Shown: in pieces, positions 1 to 13,500 of the stretch
How positions within the stretch are numbered: position 1 is the first letter of the stretch
Layout of the letters: the number at the start of each line of letters is the position of its first letter
Assembly (NCBI GenBank): GCA_005765155.1
Contig: VCCP01000001.1
Location: forward strand, 7,006,001 to 7,070,000
Origin: Zelopaecilomyces penicillatus
Taxonomy: Eukaryota > Ascomycota > Sordariomycetes > Hypocreales > Pseudodiploosporaceae
DNA length: 64,000 nt
Direction: 5' to 3'
Notes under the pieces: generated by a model
The model's database searches: none
Told to the model about the DNA's origin: nothing
Seen by the model: only the letters and a program-made list of their open reading frames with translations
Made by a program: the position numbers and the translations under genes

Positions 1-3000
1 GATTAGAGCGCTTGAGTCAAGATACTCTTCGTCTGTCTAACTGACCAAAAGGGGGCGTCTTGTGTTACTGTCTATTATTAGAAGGGTTTCGGGTCGTGTT
101 GTAATAGTCTTTGGTCAAAGGGACTTTTGGCTACTTGTCCTTTTAGTGTATTTCTGTGTTTGTATCGTCTGCCTCTTTTGGTATATGTATACACCTGTTG
201 CGCTGTGGTGTTAATCGTCTATAACCCCCCCACTTGTACTTGTAGCCTCTTATTACAATCTTCCAAACTCTTCACGGTCTTTATTGATGCGATTATTATG
301 TTGAATTATACTTGATTTCGATCAAACTCAAGGTGTTTCTGCAATAAATAGCTTGAAGATGATTTGAATGCCTGTAGAGTGTCTAGGTTTGAGGGTTCGA
401 AGGAGGGCGACTCGTGTTCAACAACAAACGCTTTTCGTGACATTCGAGTAGATGTCTATCGGTGGCGGGTGTATTCTTTGTTTCGTACAAGACAAGGTCA
501 TCACAAGTGTTTCTTTCTTATTTCGTATGTTATGGACAGGCCGGCTGGTTGCTGTCGTTTCTATTCCGTGTACGTATATAGTTAGCAAAACGTCATAACT
601 AGCCCAGCAAAATCTACATCGATTAATCGTCAAGAATTATCGCAATAACTTAACTGTATCAGCACTTTTCTGGGAATAGCGACTCTCTTGATTGATATCC
701 CTTTGAAGTATTCGACAACAGCAAGACAATCTGCAACTTTGGGGTTCAACGATAATAGAGTAACAGAGCAACGTCAACAACAATATTGATAAGAGTTTGT
801 TCCTTGGCTGAATGGTTGAGAAAGTATTCAACTCGACTAGTTCTCCGTGCAAAGTCGCCAGTTGAAAAAATAAATTGCAAATAAAGTCGGCAAATCAACA
901 AAATAGACAAACAAAAAGTCCATCACAATCTTCAGCAACTCTTTCATCAAGCACCCATTGTGCAGAATAGAAAGACAAGAACCCCCAAAAACCCATCCAC
1001 AGTCGAGTGAAATCAACGCGCCCCCCTCCCTCATTGTCCCTCACGCAACCCGTTCAGCTATACGAGGTTTAGAATGAGCCCAAGACCCATCCCCCCCCTC
1101 TTTGTGATTCATTCCAGCCTAAACTCCGTGCCCTGATCTTTTCCTGTTCCTTTTTTTCTTCCTCTTTCTCCATGTACATTGATCTCGTATTCTGGTTTAG
1201 TCTAACTTTCACTAGTCAAAATACCAGTACTCTTCCAATCTAATGATCATCAAAAGGGGGCTTTTTGTTATTTTTATCAACGTAGCAAGCAAGATACCAC
1301 AAGACCAATTAATTACCTTTCCCACATCTAAATCAAGTTTATCTCCATTGTTACTATGTCAAAACACAATAACTAACAAAGTCCCACCCGCCGATCTACG
1401 GCGCAGCGGAGTTGTGACTTGCGCACCTCGTATTGCCCGCACGGGTCATCAATCAATCCATCCACTCTTCCAACCAACCAACCACCTAATAACCCAACCC
1501 ATCCCATCTATCCCACTCATCATTCCGACCCTGCACAAAACAGCACAACATTCTTTCCCCCTTGCTTCCTTTCAAGTTCTACCTATCACTCACTCTCACT
1601 CTGTATCTTTCTATTCCATCTCAAACACATAAATGCCTCTAGCAAAAACACCTAACCCCCCTTTTTCAGCCCTATCCCAAAACCTCCGTGCGCCGTCGCC
1701 GCCGCCGCCCCCCTTGGTGTCAAATCAATTCATCACGTTTTGACATTTCCACTCCAAACAACAACCCCCCTTGGAGACAAGATATACAAGAACAAACAGA
1801 ACTCGGAACGGTTTAAGAAAAAAAAAAGACGCCCGGGCCAACAACAGACGGATACAGTATTTGTACATACACATACCCTTGCTAGACGTGGGTGTGTGTA
1901 TGTGTATGTGTCTTCTTTTTTTTCTCGTATTCCCAAACACAAAAGGACCCATAACGGCCCGGCCTTGGGATGCGCCCCCAAAAAGTCTAGCCCGCTCCAA
2001 CCCCCTCCGTTTTCTCTTTGTATTTATCCCGTATTTGATATCAATGGTTATTACTGACTACCTGTCATTATTGGTTCCTCTCTTGCTCGCTAGCCGTGAT
2101 TGCTCCTGCTTCTGCCTCTGTTTCTGCCTCCATTGACCCCCCCTGACGAATTGACCAACATCTCAAGCTTCACTGCACAATGCACGCCCCCTAGCATTCG
2201 TCAATACAGTGATAAACAGACTTTCCTTCAAGGGGATCTTCTCATCATTTTCACGTGGACTTTTCCCCCCACTTTGTAATTAGGATTAACGGACTGGTTG
2301 ACCAGCTCGGGTTCACGCATTCGTCATAGCCCCCCCTTATGCCCCCCCCCCCCCCTGGTGATCAATGCTTCAGCTACGCTGACCGGAGAAGCCCCATATT
2401 CAATGACAAAAAAGAAAAAACACCCCTACAAGATGTATCCAACAAAGGCAACAAGACAGCGGGAGTTACGGCACAAAGAGGGTCTTCAAATGACAGATCG
2501 CCCATCTTAAAGATACGAGAAACATGGCAAACCAACTATCAAAACATCATCAACTTGCCCATCACACTATTCATTTCTCATCTCACTCACTCCCGCTAAC
2601 TACATGTCATCATTTCTCAGCATTACCCTTTCCCTCCTCCGCACATCCCTTCTACGCCACGAGACTAAACCGACGCATTGTCGCCTCGTTGGCGCTTCGG
2701 CCCTCGATGCCGCATATTTCACACATCCGCAACACACCTACTGCATTTCAATAAACTGTATTTCATGCCGGAAAAACGCAATTCTCACAAAGCCGTTTCC
2801 CGTCCCCTTCCCCCCCTGGATCTATCTCCATCTTTTTCTTCACATACCTATTCGTCGTTACCCTCCATGTTTTCTCACACCCCTCCCCCCTCCCTGGCCC
2901 TCTTCTATTCTCTACCGGGGGCGGCATTGACTGAGCTGCCAGTCTTTTGACATTCCACGCTTTTGGCCAAATCCGCCGCCCTATCTGCGGATCAACCTTC

Positions 3001-4562
3001 CAAAGCTCAAGCTTCAGGGGGGCGGAGAGATAGCCCAGGGGATTCTCATCCTTCACACCCCTTTCATCCCTAGTAAACCCCTACCGTTGTCCTTCATTGC
3101 GTCTGTAATGCGACGGGATGCAAGGTCCCTTGGATAGGCTAGTTGTAGGAAAAGCATATTACAGGAACATCCTGAACCCCCTCGGAACCCCTCGTCGGCA
3201 GCAGCATGCCATGGGACTGTCGAGGCCCGAAGAGAGAGACATTGAGAGCCGTCGGTAGATTCAAGGTACCCGGGATTGAAGAATGACAACGTTTAATACG
3301 TACAAGGACGTTCATCACGGTGGAATTTGGTCGGACCCTAACAGGCACGCCCCCTTGCGTTGTCGGTGATTTCTGGAACCTAGGGTTAGCTTTACCATTG
3401 AACCATTCAACAAGGTAAATAAAGGCTCACCAACATTAATGTAAATCAGTCCAGCCTGCCGAGTGGCAATGTATTCATCTCCATCACGCAACACACAGTA
3501 GCTTCGTAATAGAGGTGATAAGACTGTACAAGTGAAATAAGTAAACATCAAACACGTCTTATGAGTGGCACAGTATTGGATAGTGGATCAAAGGTGTGAT
3601 GAGGCCAAATCGGCAGAGCATGTAAGCTTCAGTTTGTATTCATTAACCCCTGGGGTCAAACTGTCAAACAGTTAACCACCGCGCATTTGCCCCGTTGGCA
3701 GCTATCCTACTTCTCATCGTAACAGTTCAAAACAAAACAGTGCATTTTCCATGAGCTCCATTCATCTGTTGCAATCCTCGTGTTCTGTTGTGGCGGCAGA
3801 GTTTCCATGCCCCAACCCATCACAGCCCAAAAGCAAAAGACAAATCAAATCAAAAAGAGAAATACATTCAAATCAAAATCAAAGCAAACAAAGCATCTCC
3901 AATCCATAAACTCCGTGCCAATGCTTTGCTATTTAAACTCCAAATAACTCCATGCTCTATCCAAGAGGTCGCGTGTGAGTGCGACGGTGTGCATAAAGCA
4001 CTAAACAACAGTCGCTATGCAGTGTGCTCGTCCGCCATGTACCATGTTTTATCCGTAAGGAGTGAATCTATGCCGATGGAGAAAAATCGTCATCATTATG
4101 TTTGTTGTATATCGTAAGGACTGTCAAAGTTCGGGGTATCATTTATGCAGGAAGGACTGTCGATCAAGCTGGGGTGGCGTATCGCTCAAAAGGAGGGTGG
4201 CGTATTATTAAAGGTAATACAGTGATTAGTTGCGCTCTCTGTTTAGAGCGTCTTTGTAAGGATCGTGGTAGAGATCAACTCTTTCCAAGGAGTGTCGTCG
4301 AGGTCAACTCGAGGTAGGGAACGTGTGTCTAGCGGGCGGGTCAAACTCATTTGCTTTCAACAGACTAGGCTGCTGAGAGTGAAAAAAAAAAAGTAGAGAG
4401 AGCCCCCGCTAGCTGCTTTGATGGTAGCGAGCGTGGTAAGGAATGTGCTGTACATTTGCGTCTGTGTCGAGCAGAGAACCGAAAAAAAAAAAGTGGCTTT
4501 CAACAAATTCATAACTTCAAAAGTGGCGGTGGAGTGGCATCACAGGCGCATGGCCGAATCCG
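1..4562. other. Intergenic stretch without a supported gene
   Basis: I see no credible coding sequence on either strand. Open frames are short, overlap in several frames and carry low-complexity composition such as Pro/Ser/His-rich translations of C-rich DNA. A run of 14 C lies at about 2342-2355 and further C-tracts occur near 1020, 1090 and 2330. The last few hundred bases may include the 3' UTR of the transcription factor gene that ends to the right. Nothing resembling a tRNA or a transposon ORF was recognised. Confidence 0.5.
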
Positions 4563-4857
4563 TTAGGCTCTGTTTTTACCCTTGCCCTTGCCCTTGTCCT
4601 GTGCCTCGTACTCGGGGGCCACCGAGGTATGTCGCGACAAGGGTGATGGGGGAAGCGGGCCAGCCGAGGTGGGCGCGTTATGGTGCCGGCGCACAAGCTT
4701 GCTGGACGAGGGAATTGGGGATTCGGGCAAAGGAAGCATGCCAAAGGGTTCCGAGTAGAGATATGGCGAGGCGGCTCCTCCCTGGAGCGAGGCCTTCCAG
4801 CTCCTCATATCCTCTGGGTAAGGATAAGAAGGGGTGGTGGCAGTGGTGATTGGGTTC
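4563..4857 (-). CDS. Possible eighth exon (C-terminal extension) of the C6 transcription factor
   Basis: Just beyond the stop codon of the transcription factor an open minus-strand frame of 97 residues ends at 4563. It is rich in Pro, Ser, Tyr and Gly in the same style as the preceding C-terminus, for example SYPYPEDMRSWKASLQGG, and ends in a basic Lys/Gly run. It looks like real coding sequence, unlike the neighbouring DNA. An acceptor ending CCCCAG sits at its left border (transcript sense). The only donor that keeps frame is a weak GTGGAT at 4948, shortly before the stop, which would give a 665-residue protein. Either an alternative isoform with a poor donor exists, or this is a tail cut off by a recent stop. 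Chance low complexity is the other reading. Confidence 0.4.
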
Positions 4858-4938
4858 CTGGGGCGCAAAACGTGTCAATCCGAAAGTGTTCTCCTCGATC
4901 CAAGTTGGAGCCGGGAGTGTGTTGTAATATCTAGGAGC

Positions 4939-7174
4939 CTAGATCCACACTGGCTGGTGGGGAGTGACGAACCCGACGCCGTAGCTGTTGATTTGAGCTT
5001 CCTCGAACAAGGGCGATTGACCTGCCTGGAAGGCCCCAATATCATACGATCCATACTCCTCTGTGTCGCTATAAGCCATGGTGCTCTCCACTGTTGATGA
5101 GGCCGGGCTGTAGGCGCCGCCGAATGAAGGCGATGGCACGTTCAGATACTGCTGGCTCGGGAAGGGTGACGAGAGAGCCAAAGGGCTGACACCGCCACCC
5201 TGAGATCCCGGGATAGAAGCACTGTTGAGCATGGGCATCTCCTCGGCACTGTAGGCAAAGGCAGGGTTTCCGTATGGCATGAACGACTCTGTAGTAGCAT
5301 TCATCGACTCCTCATCGTTGACGTGGAAGTTGGGCGGGTGGAACTGCGGGAATGAAGCAGTTCTGTTGGGGTGGACCCAACCCATGCGAGAACGGAACTC
5401 GGTCACAGTGTCGATGGGGAACTCCATGAGCGTCAACGGCGTCTGCATATGAGCCTTGATGTCGCTGGCAATGTTGATAGACATGAGTCGCCGGGCAATC
5501 TCTTCAACAGGGCCCATGGCAAGGCTACCAAAGTAGGCAGCGCCAATTTCGGGGAAGAGACGCTCCATCAGCAAGGCCACAGTGTAGAGGTGGGCAATGA
5601 CAACCAGAGAGTTGGGTGATCCGTGGTAGTTCTGGAGGTATCCAACGGGCATCCAGAAGAGCCAGGTTCTCAGGGGCTGAAGGCGCTCATACTGCTGGGC
5701 AATAGAGAGGGTTGGGCTAATCTTGCGGGCACCCTTGAGGAAGCCAGTCAAGTGCTGGATCTGGGTTGTCTCTTCCTTGTGGTACTTGAGATGTGCCTCC
5801 ACCTTCATCACTTGCTCCAGGGTTCGCTGGAAGGCATCGAGGTCTTCCCGGCGAGGCTGAGTTGGACGATGCTCGGGATCAGGAGAGGGGGGAGCCGTGG
5901 GGAAGGTGCTGCTCTCAGCAATGAAGTCGGTGAACTGGGACTCGTGTTTCCAAGCATCCATGGCATCAATAACCTATAAAAGAGAGAAGTATAGTCAGCA
6001 TACCTGAAGTGGTTACTATCGGCCATGGCAGCCCCGTAGAGCGAATGATTGGGTTTCCTTCTTCTTCCTGTTCTTTGTTTGCACTTACGGTAGAGGTGCC
6101 CTGCATGAGCTGGGTCCAGCTGCGCCTATTCATCAACCAATGTTAGCCAAACGAACCAAGCCACACCCTGCGTTGTGTCCAAGCCGGCGAGATGCATGGA
6201 ACTATTGCTTACCAATCAGTGGCCTGCCACGAAAGCACAAGCGAAGCCGCCAGGATGGCATCGGAAGTCTCGCGGGAAAAGGAGCCAATGGCAGACTGCA
6301 GGCCGCTCAGGGCAATGCCTCTGTGCTCAAAGGCCATGCTGCCAACCAAGGGACAGTCGGTGAGGAAGGCAATGTGCATGGCAGAGAAGGCGAGCAGGGC
6401 GTGCATGACGTAAGGGGTTGTGGCTCCGATTCTGAGAAGACTGTATGTCTTTGGTTAGCCATGGTTAAACAAGGTGTCACAGACCGGGCGTGCCATGCAA
6501 TGTCATGCATGAGGGGGGCAAGCAGGACAAGGCAACAGGCGCAACTCACGTCGGGATGTGGCGGGTCCACAGAGTGAAGTTGTTGGCGTCAATCACGGCC
6601 AACTGATCGTACAGGGCGGCGACATGGTAGATCAACCTCAAGTCCTCGAGGGAGTACATGTGCGGCATGGGTGCAGGATAGACGCCGAGAGACGGGAACG
6701 GGAAGATGCCAGTTCGCTGCCACTCAGCCATGGCGGCCTCGACATGGGGAGTCCACATCAGGTCGGGCTTGTCTGGCGTCGTGGAGCGCTCGGCGTCAGG
6801 TACCTGGACGTCATTGTACGGACAGCGGATCTTGTGCTTGGTGCAGTTGCGGCTAAAGAGGAAGAGTCAAAATGTTAGCAAAACGAAATATTGCTGGGGA
6901 GGTTGCAGATATGCTCACCACTGAGGGAAGTTCTCATCGCATCGAATGTGACGACGCTTGCTAAAACAACTGTTAGTACCAAATCGCGGGCACCACGTTT
7001 TTCTTTGAGATATTCTCATCCGCAGGTTCTCAGAGAAAACAACATACCATGTATCACAGCCTTTGCGAGACTTGGTGTGGCTAGAGTAGATGTGAGCAAG
7101 TTGATATGGAAACAAGACAAGGGTAAGAAGGGTGCTTACCTCCGACGAGGAGGACCGCCGCCTGGGCCAGCCAT
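4939..7174 (-). CDS. Zn2Cys6 (C6) fungal transcription factor, UPC2-like N-terminus
   Basis: A nuclear binuclear zinc cluster regulator. Exons in transcript order: 7174-7140, 7080-7048, 6960-6919, 6852-6550, 6440-6213, 6125-6089, 5973-4939. All six introns have GT-AG ends and the joined frame is 570 residues. The zinc cluster is split by three introns near the N-terminus. Joined, it reads CDTCKRRHIRCDENFPQC and then RNCTKHKIRCPY, giving the six cysteines with the usual C-x2-C-x6-C-x6-C-x2-C-x6-C spacing, preceded by the basic stretch PPRRRSHTKSRKG. The cluster sequence resembles the fungal UPC2/sterol-uptake type of C6 protein, but targets cannot be read from sequence. The middle is helical and the last 130 residues are low-complexity Ser/Pro/Gly, typical of an activation region. 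The start is the ATG just before the basic segment. An unusually long gene-free upstream region may carry its control elements. A longer C-terminus is possible (separate entry). Confidence 0.88.
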
Positions 7175-8507
7175 TGTTGAATAGTTGAAAAGGGTTGTTG
7201 GTGTTTAAAGCGAGAGACCTGTTTGCATCAAAGAAGGCATTAGAAGGGTTGGTCTGAAAGGAGTTGCAAGGATGCTGGGGGATCCCCCCGAGATATATAA
7301 TCACATACGTGAAAAGAAGGCACACGAAGTTAACCGTGTAGCCAGATAGCGAGCGTTGGGTTGTTGGTTGGCGGGGTGGGTGGCAGGTTGGACGATGATG
7401 AACGGATGGCCTCTTCACACTCGGCAACAGAACCCTTTTCCCAAATCCGGATTTCTTCTCTTGATGATGTAGCGATTGTGTGTGGTGATTCTCGAATGAT
7501 CTTTTTTCTTCCTTGCGAGCGAATGTGTCTTCTTTATGTCCTTGCCCGACTCCTTGAAAAGGGTTTCCCTGCCGTTTTGTCTCGAGAGTGACGAAAAGTG
7601 GTGGGAGGGGTTGATAGAGGCGAATGGGGCGTAGAGAAGCAGATCAGAAGAGGCACCGATAAAGCGAATGACAGGAGTCAACGAGGACTTCCTAAAGCGA
7701 GAGGAGGGGGTTTGGAGAAGGGGGGGAGCGAATGTGTGAGTGAATAGTACTCGATGGCGATGTGTTGATGGTGAAGATGATGAACCGGGAAGCGGGAGTT
7801 GGGATGGGGGACGGCGATTGTTAAATACACCCACGGCGTTAGTTGGGCTCGTCGGCCAAGCGCCTGGCCTGTCCTGGCCTGGGGCGAGGAATGGGCGTGG
7901 ATGGGATGGGGGGATGGATGGATGGATGGGTGTGCATGGCATGGCTGGCGGATGGCAGCAACAGCACCTACTGTGCAGTGCAGTACAGCCTGCTGCCTCC
8001 TCCACTAACGCCGCCTGGAGCGTTGGTCACCGTCACCCACCAGCCCAGCCCTGGGAGCGTCTCTGGCGGCGACGCAACGGGCCTGGTTCCGCGTCGGGGC
8101 GGGCAGCTGTCGGGGCAGCTGTTTAGCCTGCCGGGGACGGACGGACTGACTGAGTGACTGAAGGGGGGGGTGGAGTGGATTTTGTCCATGAGCAACGCTG
8201 GAGGGGGGGGAGACTGGAGAGAGCACCCGTGGTCGCTGGCACCAGGTGCCACCACAGCCCTGGAGCGCTATAGCGAACTGCAGCCCCAGCACGAATCGCA
8301 TCAATGCCTGAGCAAAGCTTACATGTACCGTACTGTACACCTGCTGTTGCTCTGTGCTACCGCTGGGGTGGCTTGGAGGCGGCGAGTGGAGGAGGCATGA
8401 CGCACATGGCATGGTTCCCACGCACGAGAGTAAAAATAACCCTCTGGGGCGAGCCGTCGGCTTGGATTGGACCAGGGGGGTGTGGGGAAGTCGAAGCAAA
8501 AGAAGAA

Positions 8508-8542
8508 GCTCAGGTCAGGCCAGGTCAGGTCAGGTCAGGCTA
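8508..8542. repeat. AGGTC pentanucleotide microsatellite
   Basis: Near-perfect tandem copies of the five-base unit AGGTC (with GCCAGG variants) lie in gene-free DNA upstream of the transcription factor. No function is implied. Confidence 0.75.
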
Positions 8543-10502
8543 AGCCCATGGACATGGTGGGGATGGTCAAGCGACTGCAGGCGTGCAGCACGATGGATGG
8601 ATGGATGGTTGGATGCGTTGGAGGGATGGTGGATGGGCAAAGGGTCTTCTCTCTGTTGTTGTCTGTCTGCCCGGCTGTCTGTCGGTTGATTGTCTGTCAC
8701 GGCCCCTCGTCTCTCCTTCGCTACCACCCCTTCCTTTGCGCTCGATCACGCATGTCCCGTCTCTGTCTCGAAGCTCACGACCCTTGGTTTGAAAGTTTCT
8801 CTGTTTTGACGAGGTACCAGGTCTGGCCTGCAGTATCAAACCGTATAGCCTACAGGGGCCCACCGTTTTGAGATGCGCGGTTGTGAATTGCTCGGCGGAC
8901 TGGAAGACCTCAAGTGAGACACCAAATCAGTTATTCACGGAACCGACGGAACTGGGGGCGGGGGTGCTTTGCTTGCTTGCTTGCGGTGGTGTCAGAGGCT
9001 GTAATAGCAGGTAGCTAGCTACTTCGCAGGTAACGGTAGCTTACTGCTTGCGCTGCTTTGCTGCTTTGCTACCCGCGCAGCGTCATCGGTGACGGAAAAA
9101 CGGCCACGACTCGCAGCTAAATGACAGGGCAATGCACACTGTGCGCTGTCTGTATTTCTTCGGCTGTGCAACAAGCCATCGTCTACCTTGTAGGGGTTGC
9201 TATTAGGCCATTCGCCATGAAAGAGCATACACAGTGAAACACAAAACAGCTACCATTACTTTTTGCTGCAAGTACTGAGTTGCATTGCTCAACGGTGTCA
9301 AAGCCGTCAGCTGTTTGGCCCACGGGCCGGTCATCCACGGAGAAACTGAATAGGGCTTAACTTTCCCTTTTTAACCTCCTACAACGGGGGTTTGGTCTGT
9401 GTGGCAACACGAGGCGTCAAGTTCCAGGCATCTGGACCAGTTTGGCTGTATTTTGCAGACAGCCTTATGGGCGGGTTACTGCGGGAGGGGACCACGGAGA
9501 AAGTAATAAAACAGCTGTGAGGTTTGACTTGACGCTTTGAGATGCATCCAGGAGCGGACCCTGGAGACGGAAAACAACAGGTCATGTCGTCGGCTGTCGG
9601 GCGGAAAAGATATCTCGTAAATGACCCGGGGTGTGTGTCAATTGATGGGTGTACATTCATTCAGTACTCCACCACCGCAAAGTTGGAGGTCGGTGCTATT
9701 GCATCGTCAGATACCCAAACATGATGGCATTCGTTCAGGATGTGTTGCGCGTGTGTGTGTAGTCGCTGTGACGATGAAATACAGCGCTCCAATTGTGAAT
9801 GCTGCGCCAGCGGTTGCCTAAGCTGGGGTGTCATAGCCCACCAATAGTCACAGACGGAAACACCGGAGCCGTTTTCCTGGAGGAGCAAGTCCAAGTTACG
9901 GTACCTGTTTGAATGCCAAACAAGGCCACTGTACCCAGCCAATTGCACTCAAATCCCCGTTTAAAAGTGCGGACTAAGCGAAGGTACCAGTAAACGGAGC
10001 GTCCCAAACGGTACTGTGGCATCTTCTAAATGGAGCCTCATCAGGGCCACAGAAAGTGCCAAGCCGCCCTTCCATGATCTCTAGCTGCTTTATTGGCCCT
10101 AAACGGTGACAAACTCGGCCTCCGCGGGCATGTTCGGCAGCATGTGGAAAACAGCCCCCATTTTCCCTTTTCCATGAAAGTGGGAATTGTGGCGCTGTTT
10201 GGCGAGACAGACGGGGTTTTGTTGTTAGTGCAAGATGCGGCCCTGGCGATACACCGTCCCGAATCCCGATGGAAGATCAGATCATGCAAATCTGAGTCGG
10301 CTTTCAAATGATATCAAACTCGTCACATATCTTCAAATGCCCGTTTTGGCATCAGATACAGCGCACGAGTAATGGTCTGCTGAAGCCGAAACTAACCAAC
10401 ACGGGGTCATTCCTGCCTCTTTCATTCTCCATCCATCTCCCTGTTATGGACGCCGTCCATGCACAGAGACATACACTAGATGCGACTCCCGCTCGTCCGG
10501 CA

Positions 10503-10517
10503 AACGCGCGCGCGCGC
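10503..10517. repeat. Alternating CG tract
   Basis: A short uninterrupted alternating CG run, a composition that can adopt Z-DNA under supercoiling. It lies in gene-free sequence and no further role can be read from it. Confidence 0.6.
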
Positions 10518-13500
10518 CTGTCTAATCTAGCAATCTTTTCAGCAGCCGTAACTAACTACACCTAGTTTCGTGTAGTTGGTCCCTGTGGTTAGTCAATACC
10601 GAGTTTGCTTCGAATTCCCGGAGAAGCGGCCCTGTGCAAGGGGGGTGGTGGTTGAGTCAAAACTTCAATCAGGGCTGTCAGTGACACAGGCACGCACCCA
10701 CAGACTTCCGGCACTCTAATTGCAACTTGCGTCTGGAGTGGTGTAACTTGTAGTTTCCGGAGTGCTGGTTGCTCCGTTACCTGTATTGCCAATAGTAAAG
10801 GGAGGAATTAATAAGGGATTCCATGTTGCTGACAAAATGCGGTTACTTACTTACCCTGCCTTGGGTTGGCGGAACGGGAAATGGCCTGCGTGACCTGATG
10901 CCTGTCCTCATAGCCATCCACACTCACCCACTCGCTCACCGTATCAGACGACGGCTCAATCAGAGTGCCACGGAATGATTCCTTTGCCCTGGCTTGGCCT
11001 GGCCTGTCTAGTTCGCCAGTGCTGAAGGGCCTTGTCTCGCAGCACCGTTATCCCACAGGCACCCTGCAGAAGAAAGTAGCTTTTGCTGACTCCGGCTTGG
11101 CTGACGTTGTTGGGCTGTTGGCAAAGATCATCATTGCTCATCACCAGGACCCCCATTCTCTCGGTTCTCGCATCTGCTTACCCCCATTGTATCTAGCGGG
11201 CTGGCGGGTGCATGCTGGGTCCTACTATGGACTATGGTGTCGTCTGTAGCAGTCAATCGGCTGCTAGGCTAGCTCACATACTGGATCAGACGGTGGCTCA
11301 CCTCGACTTGCCTAATGTGCAATTACCTGCTTGGGCCATATCATCCGAAACAAACTCAGCGTACTTTGCACATACATTCGAAACTCACCTGTCATGCATT
11401 CGGTCAGGCTATTCAATCGGTCGCAGCTCAATCACCTAATCATTCGCCTCGTCCAGCCCTTTCTGTTGGAATGTTCCAGCTCTCTCTCTACCCCAGCCTT
11501 GACCACATGTATGGTATTTTGTCAGAAGTTCTGCAAACTTACGCAGGCAAGAAATTGGGAGAAGCGGTCACAGCTGTGCTAACTGTAGGCACCTGATGAA
11601 ATAGCCAGAAGGCACCTTCCAGGTTTTTTGCCCACATCCCTACCTACCTTAGCTTGACCTGGCTGCTCTTGCCTCTCCCGTTGCCAACTGTAAACTACGT
11701 ACTCTGTAGTGGCCACGTGAACATTTGTCCCTGCACACATCGCCGAAACCTCACAGGAAACCCATCTTGGACCTAGCAAAAAGTCCGGAATGGCATCGGT
11801 ATCCCCCAGCTTTTAGCTAGCAACGGGCGTCTGCTTGCGCTGTATTCTCCTTTTCGGCAGCTCAGACATGCCTCCCGCAGCTGACTACAAGATGACAGTG
11901 CTTACAGGATGACAGAGTGCCCAGTCAAACAAACGTCCCCCAGCGCCTGCTGGCCAAATTGGCTCGCCGGTGGGTGTTTCTGTGGTGGCCGAAGTGCACA
12001 TCCATTCGGCAATGGTTCGCCGGCTAGCCCTATGGCTTGATCTGAGCCACCGTTAATTTTCGCCCCCCCCTGCCCCCCAACCCATCTCGGCCGTAAAGGG
12101 ACTGACTTTGGGTGGGCGGTTGCGTTTTTGTCTTGGATTCTTGGTGCGCCGCCGCATGTCCTTGGCCCAGGGAATTGGCCCTGACGCATCGGTGCCGCAG
12201 GGCATGCGGACAAGAGTTGCAACCCCACGAGAGCCTCGTCAAATACCGCACCAATCACAGATATATCCAGCACATTCTTGCCTTGGCGGACCCTGATGGC
12301 CTGGATAACCTCCGTTCAGGTACACCGTCACGGCACAGCACCGACCAGGCGGCAGGGACGTCGTTGAGGCTGGGCAGCTCTCTCGCGTATCACCATCCAT
12401 ATGAAATGACCCCCAATTCTATCCAGCCAGGTGTCCCTGGACCGCTCCAAATTCCACTGCTGCACATGTATCTGTAATCTGTATCTGTATGTGCAGTGGT
12501 GGCGTTACGTGTGTGACCAGCAATGTGACGTGCGCACGGAAGTAAAGAACAAGATTCGGCCGTCAATTCCAAGCACCGGAGCTAGGCAAAGAATATGGCC
12601 CTCATCGATGAGCTAATGGCTGTCAATGCTCGGCGGTTGAAATAACCAGATTTCCATCAATCTTACATGTCAGCCAGTGTCTCATCTTCTGTGAGTTCTC
12701 TCCTCACAGGTTATTACATATCACTAAGTTGGCTAATTGACTTCAAAATTAGGCAAGAATGGCCGCGAGTGTGAATAGCTTCGCCCGGCAGCTCGGCCCT
12801 CAACTTCCCTTAGTACGAACAATCTACATACGAATACGTGGTGCGATTCCAAGCCCCTGAAATTATATTTGGTCAGCATTCGTCCTTTCCTACATATCGA
12901 TGTGCAGAAGCGGTCTAAAAAATATTATAAACTATTAGCCCGAGACTAATAGGCGGTAATGTGGTGCTCCCCGGATTTAACTCACATTAGCCCTTCACGC
13001 CATGATATCATGCGTCAAAGGCTGGTTGGTGCTGAGCGATCCAGACCCAGTACATCTTCACAGTGCGAGAGGTTAATGATTATTGCTTACCGAATCGCAG
13101 ATTCCACCCAGAGAACTGACTGATATTGTTACTGTAAAAAAAAGTCACACAGAATCCAATGGATATCGCTTCTATCCTCCACAACAGTGGTGAGAATCTT
13201 ATGTCAGGGCAATACAAAGTGAAACATGTGCAAACAAGCATGGCAGACAGGGACTGGGGCAACAGGTCGTTCGGAGTCGAGTAGCATCTGTCAAGAGTTG
13301 GAGCTCAAGCTCGTGGCTATTAAATGCGCACTCAGGGTCCGAGGCCAAGGTCCGAGTCTAACGGGTAGGTAAATATCGTGGGCTCTGCTCATACCGTCCG
13401 GTATGCAGGAGGAAACAGCAGGTATGAATGAGCATGGGTGACAACAGTACACTCCAGCCTTTTCGTCCAGCCTCCCAGAGTCCCAAGTCCCTAATGGCCC

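Noticed and set aside
1740..2136. Basic 105-121 codon plus-strand frames
   Set aside because: Translations of C/A-rich low-complexity DNA with overlapping frames on both strands.
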